Assembly: GCA_020881915.1 (NCBI GenBank)
Contig: JAJFPB010000008.1
Location: forward strand, 1,922,001 to 1,986,000
Length of the DNA: 64,000 nucleotides
Origin: Paramyrothecium sp. XJ0827
Lineage: Eukaryota; Ascomycota; Sordariomycetes; Hypocreales; Stachybotryaceae
Direction: 5' to 3'
Both the position numbers and the translations under genes were made by a program. This document shows positions 55,560-64,000 of this stretch, piece after piece. Positions within the stretch are counted from its first letter, which is position 1, and every line of letters begins with the position of its first letter. The notes under the pieces are model-generated. The model was not told the DNA's origin. It saw nothing but the letters and a program-made list of their open reading frames with translations, and did no database searches.

Positions 55560-58500
55560 ATGAAATATCCTACGTCTGTTCCGGCTTTACTGGCCGCTGT
55601 GGGCTCGGTAGGTGCGCAACTACTGTTCAGCCCCGGTGGAAGCAACTTCAAGCTTGGGGACGGCAGTGTGTCCCCGGCTATCAAGATTGCCAAAAATGAG
55701 CCAATTGGAGTTCCGCGAACTGCACAAGACCTCGCGTGGGATTTCGGACGGGTACTCGGACAGAATGGCACAGTTACTGTGGTAGATGGGGACACGTTTG
55801 AGCATGACACTGAGCAGCCTGTCATTATCGCTGGTACAATTGGCAGCTCCACAATTATCGACAAGCTTGTCTCGGACGGCAAGATTGACGTCTCTGACGT
55901 AGAGGGAGAATGGGAGTCCTACATATCTAAAGTCGTCGAGAACCCAGTTGACGGCCTTGGGTGGGCTTTTGTCGTCGCTGGGAGCGACCGCCGGGCAACT
56001 ATCCATGCTCTTTATGACCTTTCAGAGCAAATGGGAGTCTCCCCATGGTATTGGTGGGCCGACGTTCCAGTAAAGACCAAAACCGATATCTGGGTGTCCT
56101 CCGCCGGCAAGTTTCAGCCAACGCCATCTGTGCACTACCGGGGTTTCTTCATCAACGATGAAGCACCTGCATTGTCTGGTTGGGTTGGAGAGAATTTCAA
56201 CGGTGTCTTCAACAGTGGCTTCTATGGCCGAGTATTTGAGCTGTGTCTTCGTCTCAAGGGCAACTATATCTGGCCAGCCATGTGGGGCAAGATGTTCTAT
56301 GTCGACGATGCAAAGAATGGACAGTTAGCCCATGATTATGGTGTTTTCATGGGAACTAGTCATCATGAGCCCATGGCCCGCTCGGAGAAAGAGCAACAAA
56401 ACTTTGTCGAGGGCGATTGGGATTGGGGGGCCAATTCAGACAACATTGTTGACTTCTTCCAAGATGGAATCGATCGCGCCAAGAACTGGGATACTATTTG
56501 GACTGTTGGAATGAGAGGGAAAGGAGACGCTGCAAGTCCGACGTTGACAGCGGCAGATTTGGAAGATCTTATTGGGGTCCAGCAATCCATTCTCCTAGAT
56601 GCTTTCAACACCACCAGCCCCTTGGACATTCCGCAAACGTGGGTCCTTTACAAAGTAGGTAGCCGCTTCGCGCCTTCCTGAATGGTAAACTAATGCAAGA
56701 GAACCCAGGAAGTTAGTGAATATTACCGTGCTGGTATGAAAGTGCCAGACTCAGTCACACTGTTGTGGACTGATGACAACTCCGGCAACATCATCAGAGT
56801 ACCGGTCGCCAACGAAACAGACCGGGCCGCAGGTGCCGGTGTGTACTATCACTTCGATTACGTCGGTGCGCCTCGCAGCTACAAGTGGATCAACACGATT
56901 CAGTTAGTCAAGACTTGGGAGCAGATGCACCTTGCGTACACCAAGAACGCTCGCAAGATCTGGATCGCCAACGTTGGCGATATTAAGCCTTTGGTAATTT
57001 GACCTTGCTGGTGTTGGTACTTCTTGCTAACGCTGCTAGGAAATCCCTCTGGCACATTTCATGGATATGGCCTATAACATGGACCGGCACGCTTCACCCG
57101 AGTCGACTACCGCATGGATCAAGCGCTGGGCAAGCCAAGAGTTTGGCAGTCAAGTTGCAGATGCCACGGCAGATATCCTCAACACCTATGGCATTCTTCT
57201 TGTGCGCCGAAAGTATGAGCTATTGAGTGAGCTTCCATTCGCTTTCAGCACAATTCATTATGACGAAGCGTTGCGTCATCTGGCTCAGTGGCAAGATTTG
57301 CTCGATCAAACTCAAGAAGTTTATGAATCTCTGGATGATGCCTCGAAGACAGCATACTTTCAACTTGTTCTCCACCCTGTGTTGGCGGGCAAGGTTGTCG
57401 TTGAGCTCTATACAAAAATCGCGCTGAACAAGCTGTATTACGACCAAGGGCGAGTGAGTGCTAATGTTGTTGCGCAAGATGCCCGCGACCTCTTTGCACA
57501 AGATGCCAGTATTACTGACCGCTATCACTCGCTAAACGGAGGCAAATGGAATCATTTCGTCAACCAGGTGCACATTGGCTACACGTCGTGGAACGACCCA
57601 CCAAACAACGAAAACATAATGCCAGCGCTCAGTTACACCGGAAACAGCGGGCTCTCCGAGGCATTTGGTGTTGGAATCCAGGGGACTTCAAACTCCTTTC
57701 CCAAGACGAATAACCTGGCCCTTCTGTCTGTGGATCCCTACCTGTCACCGTCTGATGTTCGCTACATCGACATTTTCGCACGAAAGAACACAACATTTAC
57801 GTACAAAATCACCTCTAACCAGACCTATGTGACGGTGTCCAACTCTGAGGGCTCTCTATCTGCCCCTGGGACCCAATCCGACGTACGAAGTGTCATCGCA
57901 GTTGATTGGGATGAAGCCCCAATGGGACTATCTTACGCGACTTTAAAAGTGAGCGGGAGTGATGGCTCGATTGCCTCCCTTCAGCTTCCAGTGAACAGAA
58001 CACGCGTGCTAGCTGCGTTCACCGGATATGTGGAGTCCAATGGAGTTGTGTCTATTGAAGCCGGCCATTTCTCCACCGCCGAGAAAAATAGCGGAGTCTC
58101 CTACATCGAGATCCCTCATTACGGACGCACCATTTCTGGCGTGAAGCCATGGCCTGCCACAATTGGCTCGTTGGAGCCTGCCGAAGCTCCTGCTCTACGG
58201 TACTCGTTCTACACTACGACCAAGTCAGCTAAGGCAAGGCTGGTAGTCATGCTCGGCCCATCGCACAATCATGACCCCAGCCGACCCCTTAGCTACGCCT
58301 ACTCGATCGACGGCAGCACTCCTGTAAAAGTGCGTTATGTTTCAACTGAACCCCCATACAAAGAAGGAAGGGACTGGAGGAAGGCGGTCGTGGAGGGAGG
58401 ATGGACATCAGTTGTTCAGCTTGAGACTGAAATCAAGGCCGGCGTTCACGAGCTCTCACTGCAGCTTCTTGAGCCAGGAGTTGTATTGCAAAAGGTGGTG

Positions 58501-58575
58501 ATCGATGTGGGCGGATATAAAGCAACTGCCTTGGGACCACCAGAAAGCAAAAAGGTGACTACACGGAAGTGCTAA
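55560..58575 (+). CDS. Secreted GH115 xylan alpha-1,2-glucuronidase
   Basis: Exons 55560-56654, 56709-56993 and 57040-58575 (introns 54 and 46 nt) join to 971 residues. A signal peptide (MKYPTSVPALLAAVGSVGAQ) leads to a full-length family 115 enzyme: GWAFVVAGSDRRATIHALYDLSEQMGVSPWYWWADVP, HYRGFFINDEAPALSGW, LKGNYIWPAMWGKMFYVDD, MGTSHHEPMARSEKEQ, and YRAGMKVPDSVTLLWTDDN restored by splicing. The C-terminal half has ESTTAWIKRWASQEFG and a beta-rich domain (YIEIPHYGRTISGVKPWPA) typical of the family. These enzymes remove (4-O-methyl-)glucuronic acid from xylan, including internal residues. A TATA-like element lies about 75 bp upstream. The gene suggests growth on plant cell-wall material. All exon joins keep phase. 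Confidence 0.95.
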
Positions 58576-60599
58576 GAGACTATGTAGTAGGGGGCAACGC
58601 AGGACTTTCGTCTACGGCGGTCGAAGTCAGAAAACTCGTGGATGCTCTTCGAGCTCCTCTTGTTTCTAGTAAGCCCTCCGGTAAACGAATATTCCCCTGT
58701 TCGATAACTTCTCGAATCTCTAGATTTGTTGACCACGCCATGTGACATTACTCTAACAGCATTGTCTTGACTTGGTCACACAGACTAAGCATTCACGAAT
58801 TGGAGTCAGAGCGAAGATCTCATTTTGGTCTTAGAAGAAAATTCACCTGCGGTCATAGCTGTCATTTGGGCTTTACTGACATTTCTAAGTGCAGTGGCTT
58901 TAAAGATAGACTTGTTCCAGGCATGTACATTTCCGACCACGGCTGCTGCCGCCATCAAAAGCGCGGATAGCCGTTAAAGATTTTCCTCCAAATCTGGGGG
59001 AAAAAATTCTTTGTTTGATTGAGACGAATCTTCTCCTTTCCTGGAAAATGGACTTAAAGTGACCAGATTTTGCTATCATTCTTAAAGAAGAATAGCTCTC
59101 CACGGAGAATGTGCGAGTTCCAATTCCTTGGCGCCTGCTGGCATGCATTGCGAGGAGCTAAACATAACAGTCCAATCCATAGAAGGATGGGGGGCGGCGA
59201 GTTCGGCATACCTCTACAGACCTCTTAGATATTGAAAGAATCTTCTTCTTGACTTCGGAATTTCTAAAAAGAAAATAACTACAATCATGAAATGACTGTA
59301 GGGCTACATTCTATAAATAAATAAAAATTCTACAATGATGTTTGCTATATCTTTGAGGACGTACTAAGCTTACAGTTGGAACGCTTTCCATGAGCTAGCA
59401 AGTAAACAGGGGCTACTCTGTTTGGTGTGAATGGATCCTTCGGGCCCTCATCCCGTGCTGCACCTGTCCTAACCGAATGTAACACGCCCAAGCAGAGGCG
59501 ATAACGGGGCCAATAAATGAGCGAGTCGGGAAGGAGGCCAAGATTACAGGTGTCTGACCTATCGGACGCCACCCGGCGATGCACGCCTAGAAAAGCGGCA
59601 CTGCAGGGATCCCAAGTAGAACATTCGTGCCGCAGCAACTGGAAGGTTCCCATGTGCTGCCTCCCCCGTCGTGCTTGTAGGAATGAAATGGCGACCGCGT
59701 GCTGAACCGGTCCGCCTATCCCGATCATGACTGTGGCAGTGCCTCGGAATCCACGGTCTGAACCTTGGGCTAACAGGCGTTGTGATCCTTCACGGTTTAG
59801 CTTTGGTCATGGAATAATCGTACGGAAGTTCCCTGTGAGAAAAATCACATGCCTCGATCTCGAGCAGGGGCAGGGGGTTCAAGGTTAATCAAGCGGTGCA
59901 GAATCCGCGTTGGTGGCCTTGGTACGTATGACTCCACACGTTCGTATAGACATCCCAACCTCGCACTCGTGTGACCTTTGAAGATGAATGAGCATGAGAA
60001 CACGGACTGGCACGGGAAAAAGCGGCGTTGCTGTTTGCTTGAACAGCTTCAGGCCATGCGTTCGCACCACCGAAAGATAAGCGCAATGCGACAGTTAGCA
60101 TTGTTCGCTTACTACTATTGCAACGACCTGACAAAACGTTGGCTTTGGTCGAACCAACGAGACTGCAGCCGGTTAAAGAGAGGCCTGCAAAATGTCAGAC
60201 TGACATTTTTCCCCCTTTGATAACCGAAGAAAAGGCAGGGGGCCCGGCGCTGCCAAACGTTTTGGGCGAGAGCTGACGCTCAAATCTGCAAGGATGTAAG
60301 CCTCGACATCGCTAGCTTATGCTGGCACGGTGAGCCCACGATTCTTTTGGCCGGTAAACTGGGACAAGAGTCTGGTTCGCCAATCGGCTCAAACAATGCT
60401 CACCTTACACCGAGCTTGGCATCCAAGCATGCAACCACATGGTTTCTATTCCTGCACTCAGGCTGCCATTACCATGGCGTCGCCATGATGGCCGCCTTGT
60501 TCTAGGTATATAAGTACGAAGTCATGCAAGGCGGGAAGCCCCAATGCTCTCAATTTTTCAGGCAGTTGCTGATCATAATTCGGAGTTACCACTCTGACG
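58576..60599. other. Intergenic; promoter of the subtilase at its right end
   Basis: About 2 kb without a supported gene. TATATAAG at 60507-60514 is a good TATA box about 90 bp before the protease ATG. Confidence 0.55.
60507..60514 (+). promoter_or_regulatory. TATA box of the subtilase gene
   Basis: TATATAAG about 90 bp upstream of the ATG at 60600. Confidence 0.55.
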
Positions 60600-62126
60600 A
60601 TGTTGTCTATTCAGATCTCGCGATCCCTTGCCGTGGGGCTGCTCTATTTACTCCCATTGTCGGGCATAGTTTCTGGAGCGACTATTCCTCGTGCCGATGG
60701 GGTCGCACCCAGGTCTGCCATTGCGGTCAAGCTGAGCGCAGTGGATCTTCAAGCGCGTTCCACTCTGAGTGGTGCTGAGCTGGTGGAGAGCCTCGTTCAA
60801 AAGGCTCAAGCAAACTCCGAGCACGCCAAGCGAGATGTCAAGTTCAGCGTTCTGCCCCTCATCAGCAGTATATCACCTGAGAAGCTCGCCGAAATGGTGC
60901 AACGCGCTGCCGAGCTGGACCCCACCTATGAGCCGGTTGATTTCGGTTCGTGGTATCAGGTTCAGTTCGAGTCAGAAGCTGAAGAGCGTGATCCAGAAGT
61001 CACTCGCCTCCTGGAGAACCTAGCAGAGAACGCCGAAGTAACGAGCTGCCAGCGTCTAGCTGGTGCCCAGGCCCCGGTCATCCAATATCAGAACGATCCA
61101 TTAGTCGCCCAGCAAGGCTATCTCGGTGCAGCCGGTGCTGGCATCAACGCCAAGTACGCATGGGGATTCCCTGGTGGCGACGGTGCCGGAACGACCATCA
61201 TTGATATTGAGCGGGGATGGCAGTTGGACCATGAAGATTTGGTATGCTCTTATCCGTTACTTCACAAGGACTTACGCTAAGAACTTCTAATCTAGGCAGC
61301 TGCTGGCGTTACTCTCCTGGCCGGTATGAACGTCAAGGACAGATACGGCGGAAACTACCCTCACGGCACATCTGTCCTAGGAGAAATGCTCATGGTGGAC
61401 AACACTATCGGAGGCGTTGGCATCATCCCGAAAGCCAAGGGGCATGTTGTAGGAATTCAGCGTACTGTGGGGGGTGGACCCGTCGAGAACCAGCCCGAAG
61501 CCATTCTCGATGCAGCCTCCTTCCTCAGCTTCGGCGATGCTATGCTATTAGAGCTGCAGGTTACCGACATCAACTTTGATCTATTCCCAGTCGAGATATA
61601 CGACGCGGAGTACGATGCAATCAGGCTCACTACCGCGCTGGGCATTACCGTCATTGAGCCTGCGGGCAACGGAGGTATGAATCTGGATCAGCCAATTGTT
61701 CGTGACGGCAGCCCAACCCCTCGTGCGCTGCTCAACAAGAACAGCCCGGATTTCCGTGACTCTGGCGCAATCATGGTCGGTGCGGGCTCCTCAGCCGTTC
61801 CACGTACACGCTTGTCATTCTCGAACTACGGCAGCCGCATAGACGTCCACTCTTGGGGTGAAAACATTCTTACTTCCAGTGTTGATGCGGCTTATGAAGA
61901 CATCTACTCCAATTTCAGTGGCACTTCCGGAGCAGCCCCCATTGTTGCAGGCGCAGCGCTCAGCATCCAGGGAATGGTCAAGGTGAACAAGGGGTCCAAA
62001 CTGTCGCCTGCTGCGCTACGAACACTCATCAAGAAGGGGGGCACGCCAAGTTCCAACCCTTCTACCGACAAGATCGGTGTGCAGCCCAATCTTCGTGCTC
62101 TTATCGACGGCGGTCATCTTCGATGA
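60600..62126 (+). CDS. Secreted subtilisin-like serine protease (S8)
   Basis: Exons 60600-61241 and 61296-62126 (intron 54 nt) join to 490 residues. A signal peptide (VGLLYLLPLSGIVSGA) is followed by a pro-region of about 150 residues with several acidic stretches, then the catalytic domain. The triad is Asp in TTIIDIERGWQLDHEDL, His in YPHGTSVLGEM and Ser in FSGTSGAAPIVAGAA; EPAGNGG is the usual oxyanion-side neighbour. The Asp motif is D-I-E-x-G rather than D-[ST]-G, as in a subset of S8 enzymes. After catalysis-related segments the protein ends soon after RALIDGG, with no extra domain. It would digest extracellular protein during nutrition or host contact. The catalytic residues look complete, so activity is predicted. 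Confidence 0.92.
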
Positions 62127-63088
62127 GCGTCACATTCAATCGCAGTTCTGATGACAAATTTCGCTGTAAATAAAAGCAGGAGTCATGATAGAATTCTTAT
62201 TGATGAACAACATAAAAGAAAAAGACGAAGATCAGGAACAATTGTCTACTCAAAGTTCTCATTTACATTTGATAGAATCATCACAAACACAGTATGCCGT
62301 CTCAAAAGTAGGACTATTCATATGGATAGTTCTTGTCGAACAAGGAGATTACAAGTGGACAACCACGGAGATGACATGAATTTATAAAGTAACAGTAAAT
62401 AACAGCCATGAGGCCTTACTTTGTTGATGGTTAAGGCAAGTCACTGAACAGAAGAGCTGAGTCGGAAGCTGCGGGCAGGTTGAAGTATCATGACCATAAA
62501 TTATGAGTGAAGCTTTCTCTTGTATGTCCTAAGCCTCGCGTTATTAAGCTCAAGAATCGCTGGAGGTTTGTTCCGCATTCCAAATCATTGGCGGATGGCT
62601 AACGTGCGAGTGATTCTGTCAACTAGATTTGACCCAGGCAATTTTACCTATCTACCTGATGAACTCATGCAAGGAATTTTTTCCCCTACAAATGACAGTT
62701 ATATGACAGTCACTAACTTTTATCTTCCTGGTTTTGGGACAGTTATGAAAATAATTTGTCAAAGTAGTTCTCCTCTTTCCATTAGGACTTGCTTCACTGG
62801 TTTGGGCTGACAGCAGCGTAGTGTGTGAACCAATCGTCCGCGATGCCCAAACTAGATAATTCTACGGAAACATAAATAACGGCTAAGCAGTGGTGCTTGC
62901 TTAATTAGCGTTACCGAGTGAATAAGCTCGTCAGCGAAATCTTAAAATTACTCCGATCTCACCTCCTCCCCCGCATCCAGTCTGACAACAGCGAAGCATA
63001 TCAGCATCCACATTGCTTGGTAGGATCAACAGCGTACTAATCAGCCTGGTACATGGCAAATACTCTCAAGTGCGGCAACTAAAATATC
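62127..63088. other. Intergenic, no recognised feature
   Basis: AT-rich; short frames only. No gene or repeat supported. Confidence 0.5.
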
Positions 63089-63493
63089 ATGGCTCTTCCG
63101 ACAACTCTCAAAACAATGGGAGCCCTTTGCCTGGGCACAGGCGCGCTCCATGTCTCCATGGGGCCCGACTTTGCCCTTAGACTCTTTGGCGCGCCACCTT
63201 GGAGACCCGTCAATGCCATCGTGAGCAGCGAGTACCGCTTCTTTGGGGGTATTTGGGCTGGGTATGGCGCAATGCTGTGGTGGGTAGCCGGCGATGTCAG
63301 TGCTAGGAGGACGCCGCTCGCTATCTTGATGGGATCTATGGTCTTCGGCGCAGTGGGAAGGCTCGCGGCGACCGCTGCGCATGGGTTTCGATCTCCGCTT
63401 ATGGCTTTCGTGATCGGTTTCGAGTTCGTGCTACCCCTTGTTATTGGGGGACTGGCTCGAGGAGAATTACGAGACGGGCAAGGGTTTACATGA
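63089..63493 (+). CDS. Small DUF4345-like membrane protein
   Basis: A single exon of 134 residues from the ATG at 63089 (MALPTTLKTMGALCLGTGALHVSMGP). Four hydrophobic segments are visible: TMGALCLGTGALHVSMG, YRFFGGIWAGYGAMLWWVAG, PLAILMGSMVFGAVGRLAATAA and LMAFVIGFEFVLPLVIGGLA. The EYRFFGGIWAGYGAMLWW element, with FGAVGRL and HGFRSPL-x-F-x-x-G-x-E, matches DUF4345, a small integral-membrane family of bacteria and fungi with no known function. The opposite-strand frames are its shadows. It is convergent with the partial thiamine-diphosphate enzyme at the right edge; such neighbours may be unrelated. Confidence in coding is high. Confidence 0.82.
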   Translation: MALPTTLKTMGALCLGTGALHVSMGPDFALRLFGAPPWRPVNAIVSSEYRFFGGIWAGYGAMLWWVAGDVSARRTPLAILMGSMVFGAVGRLAATAAHGFRSPLMAFVIGFEFVLPLVIGGLARGELRDGQGFT

Positions 63494-63814
63494 ACTTCTT
63501 TGTCCTCCGCACGACGTGCGGCTGCTCGACACGCCTTCACTTCCTGTACTACCCATTCTCACATGACCGAATCAAACATGAGCAGGTTTACTTGACTCGT
63601 GTTGTTTTGGTAGCAAGTGATGACGTACACGTCTGGGTTATGATTACGATCGTCTCGTTCGACTGCTTGGCACACGAACAGTCCCCGGCACTTTATCTGC
63701 TTGACTGCCGTGCTAGTTGTTGGCGCAAATCTCTACTCCTTTTCCGTCTGCATTATTGAGGTATTAGCTATCTCATCTACGGACCTTCTTTTCTCAACTT
63801 TTTTTCTTATCTTT
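63494..63814. other. Short convergent intergenic region
   Basis: 3' ends of two convergent genes face each other here. T-rich stretches (for example 63790-63815) may help end transcription; nothing else is seen. Confidence 0.5.
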
Positions 63815-64000
63815 TTAGCAATCTGGTACTACCTTGCAATCCACAACCGTGGTCTGTCCTGCTTGGACTTTGCTCACGGCATCCCTCAGCACGCTCTCCA
63901 ATTCATCAGCCTTGGTCACTCTAAGGGCGTGAACGTCGCCAGCTCCCGCAGCGGCAGCGATGCCTGCATAATCGGGCGGTGGGTTGAAGGAGATGTTGAT
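63815..64000 (-). CDS. Thiamine-diphosphate-dependent enzyme, C-terminal end (partial)
   Basis: A frame of 61 residues plus a stop (TAA, 63817-63815) enters from the right edge: NISFNPPPDYAGIAAAAGAG, then VHALRVTKADELESVLRDAV and VQAGQTTVVDCKV. The pattern P-P-D-[YF]-x-x-[IL]-A-x-A-x-G, R-V, L-x-x-x-L-x-x-A and V-D-x-x-V is the C-terminal end of the pyrophosphate-binding domain in acetolactate-synthase or benzoylformate-decarboxylase-type enzymes. Most of the gene, including the GDG motif, lies outside the window, so the exact member cannot be named. Confidence 0.75.
   Translation of the reverse strand: MNISFNPPPDYAGIAAAAGAGDVHALRVTKADELESVLRDAVSKVQAGQTTVVDCKVVPDC

Noticed and set aside
1..64000. 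CRISPR arrays, bacterial operons or prophage
   Set aside because: The sequence is eukaryotic, with spliceosomal introns throughout; no regularly spaced repeats of CRISPR type were seen.

Overview
This window is genomic DNA of a filamentous ascomycete (Pezizomycotina, most likely Sordariomycetes; the lineage call is inference). The evidence is short introns (46-121 nt) with GTRNGT-like donors and CTAAC/CTGAC branch sites, a Zn2Cys6 transcription factor, a highly reducing polyketide synthase, a HET/NB-ARC/TPR protein, an AA1-like secreted protein and several secreted enzymes. Genes are well spaced, and many intergenic stretches of 0.5-2 kb show no coding signal. Exon structures below were assembled by hand from splice signals and reading-frame continuity; wherever a full chain is given, the joined exons are divisible by three.

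Layout. 0-3.4 kb: a GIY-YIG-type (T5orf172/DUF1766) gene running off the left edge, a 68-bp duplicated segment, and a three-exon squalene epoxidase. 3.7-8.6 kb: a seven-TM fungal membrane protein, a relic of an alpha-kinase-like gene with two in-frame stops, and, abutting it, a HET-NB-ARC-TPR (fungal NLR) gene that has lost the first part of its HET domain. 10-17 kb: small secreted proteins, namely an AA1-like protein, a protein with five Cys repeats, a small beta-rich protein behind a MITE-like inverted repeat, and a glycine-rich protein.

18.7-39.4 kb: a candidate secondary-metabolite gene cluster with every gene on the minus strand: FAD monooxygenase, MFS transporter, a small protein of unknown function, cytochrome P450, Zn2Cys6 regulator, and a 2498-residue highly reducing PKS (KS-AT-DH-vestigial MT-ER-KR-ACP). 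The PKS would build the chain, the P450 and FAD enzyme would oxidise it, the MFS protein could export the product or protect the host, and the Zn2Cys6 protein would switch the genes on. CGGCCG palindromes are crowded upstream of the PKS and the P450, and the two promoters share the 12-mer TCGGCCGTTGTC. A tRNA-Lys(UUU) lies just beyond the PKS.

41.8-64 kb: a small PLDc_N-type membrane protein, a C-terminal-like fragment of a fungal zinc-motif family, a secreted seven-repeat PLL/DUF346 beta-propeller lectin, a secreted bicovalent-FAD oxidase, a nine-exon ubiquitin-like-domain membrane protein (1272 aa), a four-TM protein, a GH115 alpha-glucuronidase, a secreted subtilase, a DUF4345-like membrane protein, and the C-terminus of a thiamine-diphosphate enzyme running off the right edge. 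The best candidates for something undescribed are the PKS cluster with its unusual synthase and shared promoter motif, and the kinase-relic/HET-NLR junction.
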